A stretch of DNA of 26,481 nucleotides from Lentisphaeria bacterium UBA1791. Lineage in GTDB: Bacteria > Verrucomicrobiota > Lentisphaeria > Victivallales > Victivallaceae. Shown one piece after another: positions 14,732-22,147 of this stretch (its first letter is position 1; the number at the start of each line of letters is the position of its first letter). The stretch lies in NCBI GenBank assembly GCA_002314455.1, contig DCFZ01000060.1, forward strand, positions 13,192 through 39,672. Direction: 5' to 3'. The position numbers were made by a program, and so were the translations under genes. Below the pieces are notes generated by a model, which did not search any database, was not told the DNA's origin, and saw only the letters and a program-made list of their open reading frames with translations.

Positions 14732-16503
14732 TTCGCCTCCAAGACCGCCTTGATCCGGCGGATGCCGCGGCTGGAACTCTCTTCCTTGACGATCCGGAAG
14801 TGACCGAGTTCGCCGGTGTTCCTGGCGTGCGGTCCGCCGCAGATCTCGCAACTGACGTCGCCCATGCGGTAAACCTTGACGCGGTCGTTGTATTTCTCGC
14901 TGAAGACCGCCATCGCGCCGGTCGCTTTGGCGTCTTCGAGCGCCATTTCGGTGCACGTGATCTCAAGGTTGCGGTCGATCGCGTCGTTGACGAGCTTTTC
15001 GACCTCGGCAAGTTGCTCCGGGGTCATCTTTTCGCCGTGGCAGAAGTCGAAACGCAACCGCTCCTGCGTGATGTTGCTGCCGCGCTGCTCAACGTGGTTG
15101 CCGAGCACCTTGCGCAACGCCGCCTGCAAGAGGTGAGTCGCGCTGTGGAGCCGCGCCGTCGCTTCGGAATGGTCGGCAAGACCGCCCTTGAACTTCTGCT
15201 CGTTTTGGGCGCGCGACATTTCCTGATGCTTGCGCGCCGCTTCCTCGTAGCCCTTGAGATCGACCTCGAAATTCTGCTCTTTCGCCATTTCGACGGTCAG
15301 CTCGATCGGGAACCCGTAGGTCTCGTACAAGTTGAAAGCGTTCTTGCCGGAAATCACCTTGTGCTCGACAAACGCAGGCACGCGGTCGATCATTTTCTGA
15401 AATTCCTTCATCCCGTGGTCGAGCGTCGCATTGAACTGCTTTTCCTCGCGGTCGAGTTCGCTCGTGATCGTCTCGGCGTTGGCGCGTAATTCGCCGTAGA
15501 ATTCACCGTACTGGTCGATGACCACTTTGGCGATGCGCGCAGTAAAGAGCCCCTCGATGCCGAGCTTGCGCCCCTCGCGGATCGCGCGGCGGATCAATCG
15601 GCGCAACACATAGGGCGCGCCGACTCTGCCGGGAATGACGCCGTCGCCGATGATGAAAGAAGCCGCCCGCAAGTGGTCGGCGATGATGCGCTCCATCGCG
15701 GTGCGTTCCTTCGGCGCTTCGATGCCGCGAATCTTGTCAAGTTCCGCAAAAATGCCGCCGAAAATCTCGGTGTCGTAACAGCTGGATTTGCCCTGCAGCA
15801 CGGCGGTGATGCGCTCCAATCCCATACCGGTGTCGACGTTGCGCTGGGAAAGTTCGACATACGTGCCGTCCGCCTGACGGTTGAACTGCATGAAAACGTC
15901 GTTCCAGATTTCGACCCAGCGCTTGTCGGAAGGCTCGAACTTTTCCGGCGCCGGCTTGGGGCCGGTCCAGTAAAACATCTCGGTGTCGGTGCCGCAGGGG
16001 CCGGTCTCGCCGACGGGCCCCCAAAAGTTGTCTTTGCGCCCCAACTTGGCGATGCGTTCCGCGGGGATGCCGAGGGTGTTCCAGATGGTATAGGCTTCCT
16101 CATCCCACGGGGCTTCGGCGTCGCCGCCGAAAACCGTCACGGCGAGCATATTGACGGGGATGCCGAGTTCCCTGGTCAGAAATTCAAACGAAAAGTTGAT
16201 CGCTTCCTTGCGGAAATAATCGCCGAGCGACCAGTTGCCGAGCATTTCAAAAAAGGTCAGATGCACCGCATCGCCGACTTCGTCGATGTCGCCGGTGCGC
16301 ACGCACTTCTGGCAGTCGGTCAAACGGCGCCCCGCCGGGTGATCCGCGCCCTGCAGATAGGGCACGAGCGGCTGCATGCCCGCCGTGTTAAAGAGGCAAG
16401 TCGGATCGTTTTCGGGGATCAGCGAAGCGCTCTTGATCTCGGCGTGACCGTGTTTTTTGAAAAAATCAATGTACTTGCGACGCATTTCTGCAGCGGTAAT
16501 CAT
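14728..16503 (-). CDS. alaS: Alanyl-tRNA synthetase, compact form
   Basis: This class II synthetase charges tRNA-Ala. The catalytic core is complete: FFKKHGH, SLIPENDPT, GNWSLGDYFRKEAI, GPCGTDTEMFYW (168-179) and VDTGMGLERITAVL (223-236), followed by the tRNA-recognition region (DHLRAASFIIGDGVIPG, then YVLRRLIRRAIREG). The editing zinc site is present: His453 and His457 of HSATH, Cys555 and His559 of CGGPH. But the protein is 591 residues against about 876 in E. coli. It lacks the beta-barrel segment that usually precedes HSATH (no FYAESGGQ) and ends just after the editing domain (RGIRRIKAVLEAK), so it has no C-Ala domain. The start at 16503 has AGGAG (16512-16516) 8 bases upstream. A promoter lies at 16541-16569. 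Confidence 0.95.
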   Translation of the reverse strand: MITAAEMRRKYIDFFKKHGHAEIKSASLIPENDPTCLFNTAGMQPLVPYLQGADHPAGRRLTDCQKCVRTGDIDEVGDAVHLTFFEMLGNWSLGDYFRKEAINFSFEFLTRELGIPVNMLAVTVFGGDAEAPWDEEAYTIWNTLGIPAERIAKLGRKDNFWGPVGETGPCGTDTEMFYWTGPKPAPEKFEPSDKRWVEIWNDVFMQFNRQADGTYVELSQRNVDTGMGLERITAVLQGKSSCYDTEIFGGIFAELDKIRGIEAPKERTAMERIIADHLRAASFIIGDGVIPGRVGAPYVLRRLIRRAIREGRKLGIEGLFTARIAKVVIDQYGEFYGELRANAETITSELDREEKQFNATLDHGMKEFQKMIDRVPAFVEHKVISGKNAFNLYETYGFPIELTVEMAKEQNFEVDLKGYEEAARKHQEMSRAQNEQKFKGGLADHSEATARLHSATHLLQAALRKVLGNHVEQRGSNITQERLRFDFCHGEKMTPEQLAEVEKLVNDAIDRNLEITCTEMALEDAKATGAMAVFSEKYNDRVKVYRMGDVSCEICGGPHARNTGELGHFRIVKEESSSRGIRRIKAVLEAK

Positions 16504-16540
16504 AATATAAACTCCTGTATGGTTTTCGTGCAATTTGCTT

Positions 16541-16569
16541 AATATACTCCGCGCGCGGGAGATTTGCAA
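16541..16569 (-). promoter_or_regulatory. Promoter of alaS-STAS
   Basis: TTGCAA (16569-16564), 17-base spacer, TATATT (16546-16541) on the minus strand. The spacer is an imperfect GC-rich palindrome (CTCC at 16547-16550 against GGAG at 16558-16561) that could bind a regulator; this is unproven. Confidence 0.7.
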
Positions 16570-16579
16570 CCCGGGAAAA

Positions 16580-17317
16580 TCACTTCACGTATTTTTCGAC
16601 GTAGGGGCGGATCGCCGCCGCCCAGATCTCATAGCCCTTTTGCGACGGGTGCAACAAATCCGGCATAATGTCGCGGCTCAACGTGCCGTCGGCTTCGAGC
16701 AATTGATCGGTGATGTCGCAATAAAAGACCTCTTTTCCGTCGGCAAGTTTGGCGATCTCGGCATTGACTCCGGCGATCGGCGCGCCGAAACGGGGATCGC
16801 TTTTCCCATCGCCGCGCGGAAAAATGCCGAAAAGGAGGATTTTCGCGTCAGGGCAGACGCGCCGGACGCCTGCCACGCTTTTTTGGATTGCGGCAACGGT
16901 TTCGCGGATGCCGCACTCGCCGGCGCCGAGGTTGTTGGTGCCGATCATCATCACGACCAGTTGCGGATGCAGGTTTTCCAGAACGCCGGACTTTTCGATG
17001 ATGTAAAGCATATGCTGGGTGCGGTCGCCGGCATTGGCGAGGTCGATCACGCCATAGGGAACGAACTCTTTTTCATAGACCGCCTTGCCGGTCGTTTTCT
17101 CTTCCCAAAAGTGGGTGATGCTGTCGCCGAGAAAGACGATTTTGATCTTGTCGCCTTCTTTTTCGGCTTGCGCTTTCTTTTCCTGAAAACGCTGATATCC
17201 CTGCTTCGTTTTCGTATCTTCCCAGCGGGCGACGGGCGTCGTCGCCCGCGTCATCGGATCCACGGCGGAACACAACGCGACGGCGGCGATCCCCAAAACA
17301 ATGCACAACTTTTTCAT
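16580..17317 (-). CDS. Secreted SGNH/GDSL hydrolase (PAF-acetylhydrolase-like)
   Basis: The 245-residue protein has a Sec signal (residues 1-18, cut near CSA-VDP) and the four SGNH blocks: FLGDSITHFW with nucleophile Ser66, LANAGDRT (block II Gly97), MIGTNN with Asn128, and MPDLLHPSQKGY with Asp220 and His223. It resembles the PAF-acetylhydrolase beta/gamma subunit type, a group that in bacteria often removes acetyl or acyl groups from carbohydrates. The true substrate is unknown; a periplasmic or secreted deacetylase is likely. The start is ATG 17317 with AGGAG (17325-17329) 7 bases upstream. Its own promoter lies at 17348-17376, so it is probably a single-gene unit with alaS downstream having a separate promoter. 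Confidence 0.9.
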   Translation of the reverse strand: MKKLCIVLGIAAVALCSAVDPMTRATTPVARWEDTKTKQGYQRFQEKKAQAEKEGDKIKIVFLGDSITHFWEEKTTGKAVYEKEFVPYGVIDLANAGDRTQHMLYIIEKSGVLENLHPQLVVMMIGTNNLGAGECGIRETVAAIQKSVAGVRRVCPDAKILLFGIFPRGDGKSDPRFGAPIAGVNAEIAKLADGKEVFYCDITDQLLEADGTLSRDIMPDLLHPSQKGYEIWAAAIRPYVEKYVK

Positions 17318-17347
17318 TCGCAAACTCCTTTGGTCTTAACCGGTCAT

Positions 17348-17376
17348 AATATAGCGCCACAATCCTTTCCTGCCAA
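17348..17376 (-). promoter_or_regulatory. Promoter of the SGNH hydrolase gene
   Basis: TTGGCA (17376-17371), 17 bases, TATATT (17353-17348) on the minus strand, 30 bases before the ATG. Confidence 0.7.
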
Positions 17377-17383
17377 TTTTTGC

Positions 17384-17411
17384 TTGCAAAAAACACAAGA
17401 AATGCTATGTT
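17384..17411 (+). promoter_or_regulatory. Promoter of the acetyltransferase/hydrolase pair
   Basis: TTGCAA (17384-17389), 16 bases, TATGTT (17406-17411) on the plus strand, back to back with the SGNH promoter (-35 boxes 7 bases apart). Confidence 0.5.
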
Positions 17412-17448
17412 AAAAAAAATAGATTTTTTGATATTTTTTGGTAAAACC

Positions 17449-18099
17449 ATGAAAAAACATCCCGTTCTCTGCAAACCGATCCCCGGCAAGATGACCGAGC
17501 AGGAAAAGGCGGAATCAGGCTTGCTCTACAACCCCAACCGCACGACTGAAATGGCGAGTTTCCGCTTTCAGATACAGGATTCGCTTTACGAATACAATCA
17601 GCTCAAACCGTCGCAGGTCAAAGAGCGGCGCGATTTCCTCGCCAGAATCTTCGGCAAGATCGGCAAAAAATGCAATATTCTGCCGCCCTTCAAATGCGAC
17701 TACGGATTCCGCATCGAAGTCGGTGAAAACTTTTTCGCCAATTACAACTTCATCGTGCTCGACGGCAACTTCTGCCGCTTCGGGGACAACGTCTGGATCG
17801 CCCCCAACGTCTCGATTCTCGCCGCCGGACACCCGCTCGACGTGCAAGACCGCATCGACGGCTGGGAATACGCCTTCCCCGTCACGGTCGGCAACAACGT
17901 CTGGATCGGCGGCAGTGTGACCATCATCGGCGGCGTGACCATCGGCGACAACGCCGTCGTCGCCGCGGGAAGCGTCGTCATCCGCGACGTGCCCGCCGAC
18001 ACGCTCGTCGCCGGCAATCCGGCGCGCGTGATCCGCAAGCTCACCAAAAAAGAGCGCCGGAAATACGCCTGGGCGCCCCAGGATCAACCGGAAAAATGA
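17449..18099 (+). CDS. Maltose/galactoside O-acetyltransferase-like protein (left-handed beta-helix)
   Basis: The 216-residue product has the N-terminal Mac segment (about residues 15-70) and a hexapeptide-repeat beta-helix (93-195: NFFANYN, GDNVWIAPN, VGNNVWIGGSVTIIGGVTIGDNAVVAAGSVV). His128 in AAGHPLD matches the catalytic His of the family (THPLD), and DVPADTLVAGNPARVI is the usual C-terminal signature. It transfers acetyl from acetyl-CoA to a sugar hydroxyl in the cytoplasm; the acceptor is unknown. No clear ribosome site precedes ATG 17449; ATG 17491 (MTEQEKAESG) matches the start of E. coli Maa better but also lacks one. Its stop overlaps the next start (ATGA), coupling it to a secreted esterase-like enzyme. 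Confidence 0.88.
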   Translation: MKKHPVLCKPIPGKMTEQEKAESGLLYNPNRTTEMASFRFQIQDSLYEYNQLKPSQVKERRDFLARIFGKIGKKCNILPPFKCDYGFRIEVGENFFANYNFIVLDGNFCRFGDNVWIAPNVSILAAGHPLDVQDRIDGWEYAFPVTVGNNVWIGGSVTIIGGVTIGDNAVVAAGSVVIRDVPADTLVAGNPARVIRKLTKKERRKYAWAPQDQPEK

Positions 18100-19283
18100 A
18101 ACCATTTGTACTGGCTATGTTAACGATTTTCAGTGCCGCGGCTTTTGCCCACAACGATCCCGACGATGCGGAACTCTTTCGCACGCCGGAAGTCCGCCCC
18201 GCGACGGCTTACTCCAAGTACGACGTCGAGAAATTGCAGTCGATCCTGCTGGAAGCGCTCCCCGCTCCCAACGGCGAAAAGACGTTTGTTTTCGCCTACT
18301 TCGCATTGCCCGACGGCGACGCGCCCAAAGGGGGATTTCCCGCCGTCGTGCTGCAACACGGCAACACCGACACCTGTTTCCCTATGATCGCCAAGAAATG
18401 GCGCGACCGCGGTTACGCCGTGATCAGCTACGACCACTACGGCAATCTGCCGGAAACGTCGGCGCACTTCATGAAACGCCCCGTCGTCGCCGAATCACTG
18501 CAGGCGAAACTCAATAAGAAATTCAATTCGGACGCCCCCAATCTGCTCCGCATCTGGGAAAGGAACATCTGGTGTTGCGCCAGTTCCGCCTGCACGTTTT
18601 TGCGCAGCCAAAAAGAGATCAACCCCGACCGGATCTTTCTCATCGGCGTTTCGCTCGGCGCCGCCAACGGACTCTTTACGGCGGCGCGGGATCCCCGCTT
18701 CGCCGGGTACGTCTGTTGCTACGGATGCGGATTTTTCGACCACTCCACGGTGATCGGACTTTACGGCAAAGACGGCGGCTACGTCAACGACCCGCAAACC
18801 GTGGTCGGCAAAATCAAAATGCCGGTTTTGTGGATTGTCGGCGTCAACGACTTCGCCTTCAGCCAGATCAACTGGCAGATGTCGGTCGATCACACGTTAT
18901 CGACCGATAATCAGGCGTGCATTCCCGGCTTGACGCACGGCGGCTGGGCGGCGAACTACCCGCTCGCCTGCCGCTGGATCGACCACCTCTGCGGCCGCGA
19001 CAGTGCGTTGCCGAAACTGGGCAGAAACATCCTGCGGCAAAATCGCGCCTTTGCGCCGATCTTAAATCCGGGCGACGGCATCACCAGGGCACAGTTGTGT
19101 TACACGCTCGAAAGCCGGATCAACCATGAAACGGTTTGGAAAACCTTGCCCGCCACGGTGGAAAATTCTCAAGTTTCCGCAGAATTGCCCGCCGGGACAA
19201 CCGCTTATTTTTTCACCGCGACCGACCGCGACTACCCCGACATCGACATGCCGGTTTCCTCGCCCTTCACCCAAGTGAAGTAA
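18096..19283 (+). CDS. Secreted alpha/beta hydrolase (acetylesterase/dienelactone hydrolase-like)
   Basis: The 395-residue protein starts with a Sec signal (residues 1-18, AFA-HND). The fold landmarks are the oxyanion segment VVLQHGN (84-90), the nucleophile elbow LIGVSLGAANG with Ser186, the acid in VGVNDFAF (Asp252) and the base in GLTHGGW (His281). The layout (about 40-residue N-terminal lead, lid with an all-Cys/Trp stretch CCASSAC, C-terminal beta domain 300-395) recalls acetyl xylan esterase/prolyl-oligopeptidase-like secreted enzymes. The specific substrate is not known. It follows the acetyltransferase with an ATGA overlap, which suggests opposite sides of one acetyl-sugar process. 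The stop touches the convergent EEP gene with no gap. Confidence 0.87.
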   Translation: MKPFVLAMLTIFSAAAFAHNDPDDAELFRTPEVRPATAYSKYDVEKLQSILLEALPAPNGEKTFVFAYFALPDGDAPKGGFPAVVLQHGNTDTCFPMIAKKWRDRGYAVISYDHYGNLPETSAHFMKRPVVAESLQAKLNKKFNSDAPNLLRIWERNIWCCASSACTFLRSQKEINPDRIFLIGVSLGAANGLFTAARDPRFAGYVCCYGCGFFDHSTVIGLYGKDGGYVNDPQTVVGKIKMPVLWIVGVNDFAFSQINWQMSVDHTLSTDNQACIPGLTHGGWAANYPLACRWIDHLCGRDSALPKLGRNILRQNRAFAPILNPGDGITRAQLCYTLESRINHETVWKTLPATVENSQVSAELPAGTTAYFFTATDRDYPDIDMPVSSPFTQVK

Positions 19284-20051
19284 TCAAAAGCCGACCTCGA
19301 ACTCCGCGATCACCGGGCGGTGATCGGAGGATTCGCCGTCGTCGATTACCTGCGCCGCAACGAGACGGATCTTTTGCGGATCGGAAACCGCAATGTAGTC
19401 GATGCGGCGATCAGGTTTGTCGGCGGGAAAGGTCAACGGCGTTTCACCGGTCATGAACCACCGGCTCCTGAGCAACTGGATCGCAGGAGATTCCGGCGTG
19501 GAATTCAAATCGCCGGTCAGGATCGCGGGCAAAAAGCCCTCCTTTTCCGCCGTATTCAAAATGGCTTCGAGCTGCGTTTTCTGCAATTGCCCCGTCGGGT
19601 CTTCGTAACTCATATGCGTCGTGATGAAATAGATTTTTTTGCCGTCCAACTCAACTTCGACAAACAACGCCTTGCGCGGCTCCAGATTTCCCTGCATGGG
19701 AAGCCATAATTCCTTGACGACGCGCGCCGGCAACCGCGACACGATCCCGATGCCGTAAACGAAATTTTTCCGCTGCAACGTCTGGGCAAAGAAACTCTCG
19801 CCGCCGCAAACCCTGCCCATTTCGGCAAAATAATCGGCGGGATCGGTGTCATAGCGGCGCACTTCCTGAAATCCGATGAGATCGGCATTCAGTTTTTTCG
19901 CCGCCTCAATCGTCGTCTGCGGCGACGTGACCGATTTTATCGTCTTGAAAGATTGAATGTTGTACGACGCAACTCTGATCTTGACAGATTGACTTCCCGC
20001 AGAAACAACGGCGGCAAAAAACAATGCCGCCAACATGACCTTCCATTTCAT
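19284..20051 (-). CDS. Secreted endonuclease/exonuclease/phosphatase (EEP) family protein
   Basis: This 255-residue protein has a Sec signal (1-18) and the EEP catalytic set: Asn31 in ASYNIQSF, Glu63 in GFQEVRR, His146 in TTHMSY, Asp181 and Asn183 in TGDLNSTPES, Asp218 in RRIDYIAVS, and Asp243-His244 in SSDHRPV. The family includes DNases, sphingomyelinases, inositol phosphatases and sugar-phosphate phosphodiesterases; the secreted form here suggests scavenging of extracellular nucleic acid or phosphoester. Substrate cannot be fixed. GAGGTGG just upstream of ATG 20051 decides the start; the GTG at 20063 is within the ribosome site. A promoter lies at 20072-20100. Confidence 0.9.
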   Translation of the reverse strand: MKWKVMLAALFFAAVVSAGSQSVKIRVASYNIQSFKTIKSVTSPQTTIEAAKKLNADLIGFQEVRRYDTDPADYFAEMGRVCGGESFFAQTLQRKNFVYGIGIVSRLPARVVKELWLPMQGNLEPRKALFVEVELDGKKIYFITTHMSYEDPTGQLQKTQLEAILNTAEKEGFLPAILTGDLNSTPESPAIQLLRSRWFMTGETPLTFPADKPDRRIDYIAVSDPQKIRLVAAQVIDDGESSDHRPVIAEFEVGF

Positions 20052-20071
20052 AACCCACCTCACTGAATCAT

Positions 20072-20100
20072 ACTATACTATGCTGCAATAAAAAAAGCAA
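20072..20100 (-). promoter_or_regulatory. Promoter of the EEP gene
   Basis: TTGCTT (20100-20095), 17 bases, TATAGT (20077-20072) on the minus strand, 20 bases before ATG 20051. Confidence 0.6.
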
Positions 20101-20123
20101 GAGAATTTACACAGCCTGAAAAG

Positions 20124-20158
20124 GAGAGATGAGAGATGAGAGATGAGAGATGAGAGAT
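20124..20158. repeat. Tandem heptamer repeat, five perfect copies
   Basis: GAGAGAT is repeated five times without error (35 bases) just upstream of the EEP promoter. The unit length of 7 would shift frame if copy number changed, but no gene reads through it convincingly. A short open frame on the minus strand (20107-20301) contains it and is probably not coding. Confidence 0.9.
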
Positions 20159-20327
20159 GAAATGATGACCACGCATTTCTGCTGCACAAAACCAACGGCA
20201 TAATTTACCCTGTCACACGGTTCAGGCAGTCGGGCGCACGGAGCCGCGGGGCGGAGTGGAAGCCCGCGTGAGACACACCTATTTTGGGCAGTAACAATCA
20301 TCGAGCGCCGCGAGATCAGATAAGGAC
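20159..20327. other. Non-coding stretch with GC-rich inverted repeat
   Basis: No gene or promoter could be supported here. CGCGGG (20245-20250) and CCCGCG (20263-20268) form a 6-bp stem with a 12-base loop inside a GC-rich patch. It may be a dispersed repeat or a relic; no terminal repeats or target duplication are seen. Confidence 0.4.
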
Positions 20328-20371
20328 AAAAAAAGGGCTGTTGCTTGCCGGTTAAGGTTTTGCAACGGCCC
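20328..20371 (-). terminator. Intrinsic terminator of the envelope lipoprotein operon
   Basis: On the minus strand a 10-bp stem (20371-20362 with 20344-20335, one G-T pair), a 17-base loop, and seven Ts (20334-20328). It lies 24 bases past the stop of the last gene of the operon starting at 26238. Confidence 0.88.
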
Positions 20372-20394
20372 CTTGATATTGCGTTGATATCTGG

Positions 20395-21006
20395 TTACAG
20401 ACCGAGAAAAGTTGTCTGTGATTGTTTTGCGAGGTCGAATGTTTCTTCCCAGACGGCGAGGCCGGTTGAAAGGTCGGTAACGACGACGTGGAAATAGAAA
20501 GCGTTTTCCGAGAGGCGTCCTTCGGTTGCGCTTTGGCTGACGATTTCGCCGGAAAGACTCATATCAGGAGCGAGTACGGTGCCGCGTTTCTGGACGGTTT
20601 GCTGATTAAAGATATCGTCGTTTTCCAGGTCGCGCACTTGGCGGGTGGCGTTATCTTCGGCGCCGTTGGCGCCGACGGCGGTGGTAACGACGGCCTTGCC
20701 GGAAGCGAGCATAGCCTGGCGCATTTTGCTGGTCAAAATCTGAGTGCGGATGGCGGTATTCGTATTATTTTTAACTTCGCTGATCATCACGATGGATTTG
20801 CGACCGTCGCTACGGGCGAGCACGCCGGAAGCGAGCAATGACTCGACGGCTTTCGCGGAAACATCCTGCCAATCGCGGGCGTTGACGTCGTTCAGCGTGG
20901 TGATGCCCTGACTGCCGACGTCGACGCGGCTTGTGGTCGTGCTGCAGCCGAAGCCGAAAAGCGAAAGGGCGGCGACGGCACTGAAGAGGAATTTTTTTGC
21001 TTTCAT
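20395..21006 (-). CDS. LpoB-like lipoprotein, copy 2
   Basis: The 203-residue product has a lipoprotein-like signal ending GFGC-STTTS (Cys21; the lipobox is imperfect, with Phe at -2). The rest resembles the LpoB/PBP-activator family: DVNARDWQDVSAKAVESLL, KSIVMISEVKNNT, ILTSKMRQAML, RGTVLAPDMSLSGEI, and YFHVVVTDLSTGLAVWEE. E. coli LpoB sits in the outer membrane and reaches through the periplasm to activate PBP1B. It is clearly paralogous to the product of the gene at 21539-22147, sharing most of these blocks. ATG 21006 with AAGGA (21018-21022) is favoured over the in-frame upstream ATG. Last gene of the operon. Confidence 0.85.
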   Translation of the reverse strand: MKAKKFLFSAVAALSLFGFGCSTTTSRVDVGSQGITTLNDVNARDWQDVSAKAVESLLASGVLARSDGRKSIVMISEVKNNTNTAIRTQILTSKMRQAMLASGKAVVTTAVGANGAEDNATRQVRDLENDDIFNQQTVQKRGTVLAPDMSLSGEIVSQSATEGRLSENAFYFHVVVTDLSTGLAVWEETFDLAKQSQTTFLGL

Positions 21007-21042
21007 GATTGATTTGATCCTTATATTCAAAATTTTCGATGT

Positions 21043-21516
21043 TTACCGGGGGCGGTGATCTTCGACGACGCTCAGCTGGAAATCGCGGCACCGGCTGTCG
21101 GGGGCGACGCCGCGCAGATACTTCGTTTCGCCGGGCACAAAAATGATCGACTGCCATTCGCTTGAAGCGTTGGCGACACGCATGCCGTTGGCGTCGAACC
21201 ATTCGAAGCGATAGAGCACATGATAGGGATTGTCCCGGCGGAACCAGCTCCAGATTTCCGGTCCGACGCCGTAGCGTTCGCTGCGCAGTTCCGCCTGTAC
21301 GATCATATTGCCGGCGGCGCCCTGTTCGGCGCGCAGCGAGAGCAAATTCAAACGGTCGCGGCAAAAGGAGTCGGAAACGAAACGCTTGTCACCGACAAGG
21401 TGATCTTCCGGCGACAACGGTTCTTCGTTCGCAAAGGTGTTGACGGTATCCTGACATCCGGTCAGTGCGAGGAACGCCATCGTGGCGAAGATCCACTTCA
21501 GTTTTCTTTTTTTCAT
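21043..21516 (-). CDS. ycfL: YcfL-family (DUF1425) lipoprotein
   Basis: The 157-residue lipoprotein (LALTGC, Cys21) has the YcfL pattern: NMIVQAELRS, PYHVLYRFEWFDANGMRV, SIIFVPGETKYLRGVAPDSRCRDFQL. YcfL lies next to lpoB in E. coli and its function is poorly known; a link to LpoB and cell-wall synthesis is inferred from that neighbourhood, which is repeated here. A strong AAGGAGG (21524-21530) 7 bases before the ATG suggests high translation. It stands between the two LpoB-like genes, 22 bases after one and 36 before the other. Confidence 0.85.
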   Translation of the reverse strand: MKKRKLKWIFATMAFLALTGCQDTVNTFANEEPLSPEDHLVGDKRFVSDSFCRDRLNLLSLRAEQGAAGNMIVQAELRSERYGVGPEIWSWFRRDNPYHVLYRFEWFDANGMRVANASSEWQSIIFVPGETKYLRGVAPDSRCRDFQLSVVEDHRPR

Positions 21517-21538
21517 CGGATTTCCTCCTTGTTTGAAG

Positions 21539-22147
21539 CTAAAAAACGGGTCGCGTCGCCTGTTTGGCGAAGTCGATGTTCTTTTCCCACACGGCGATGC
21601 CGGTCACGAGATCGGTCAGCGTCAGATGAAACATATAATAACTTTCCTCGACGCGGCCGGAAACGGCGCTCTGCTGGACGATCATCCCCGCCAAGCTGAA
21701 ATTGGGGGCGACGACGGTGCCGCGTTTGGGGACGGTTTTCTGGTCGAAAAGGTCGTCGAGTTCCTTGTCGCGGATCCGGCGTACCGAGAGATCGACGTTG
21801 CCGCCGAAACCGACCGCCGACGTGACGAGCGCCTGATGCGAAGTGAGGATCGCCTGACGCAACTTGTCGGTAAGGATCGAGGATTCCAAGTGAAGCAAGG
21901 TATAATTGCGCAGTCGCCCGATCATCACGATCGACGGCATACCGTCGGCGCGTTTGAGGGCACCGGATTCGATCAGACTTGTCGCCGCCTGACTGGCGAC
22001 CTCGTTCCACTCCGCCGGATCGACTGCCGAAACCGTCACCAGCGCTTCGGGGCCGGAAGGGTCGATGCGGTGACTTGCCGTGCCGCATCCGGCAAAAAGC
22101 AGTGCGCCAAGGAGCGCAAAAAAGCATATTTTCAACGGACGTTTCAT
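21539..22147 (-). CDS. LpoB-like lipoprotein, copy 1
   Basis: The 202-residue lipoprotein (LLFAGC, Cys21) carries the same blocks as the copy at 20395: AVDPAEWNEVASQAATSLI, PSIVMIGRLRNYT, ILTDKLRQAIL, KRGTVVAPNFSLAGMI, FHLTLTDLVTGIAVWEK. In E. coli LpoB the conserved surface docks on PBP1B; whether this protein has a PBP partner is unknown. Compared with its paralogue, the region before the first block is shorter and the Cys-proximal linker lacks the long Pro/Ala-rich stretch of enteric LpoB. The ATG overlaps the stop of the COG3014 gene (ATGA). The frame open to 22561 is read through that gene and is not used. Confidence 0.85.
   Translation of the reverse strand: MKRPLKICFFALLGALLFAGCGTASHRIDPSGPEALVTVSAVDPAEWNEVASQAATSLIESGALKRADGMPSIVMIGRLRNYTLLHLESSILTDKLRQAILTSHQALVTSAVGFGGNVDLSVRRIRDKELDDLFDQKTVPKRGTVVAPNFSLAGMIVQQSAVSGRVEESYYMFHLTLTDLVTGIAVWEKNIDFAKQATRPVF

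Noticed and set aside
14728..16503. alaS as a truncated pseudogene
   Set aside because: Catalytic and editing motifs are intact, the end falls on a domain edge, and the stop overlaps a well-formed downstream start.
19308..19325. Inverted repeat GATCACC-GGGC-GGTGATC as a terminator for the hydrolase gene
   Set aside because: It is within the coding sequence for SDHRPVI of the EEP gene, has no T run, and pairing is explained by the codons.
20124..20158. Possible CRISPR array
   Set aside because: Units are 7 bases and directly adjacent, with no spacers and no cas genes.
20107..20301. 64-residue minus-strand open frame containing the heptamer repeat
   Set aside because: Low-complexity (SSLISHLSSLIS) translation of the repeat, no ribosome site; probably not a gene.
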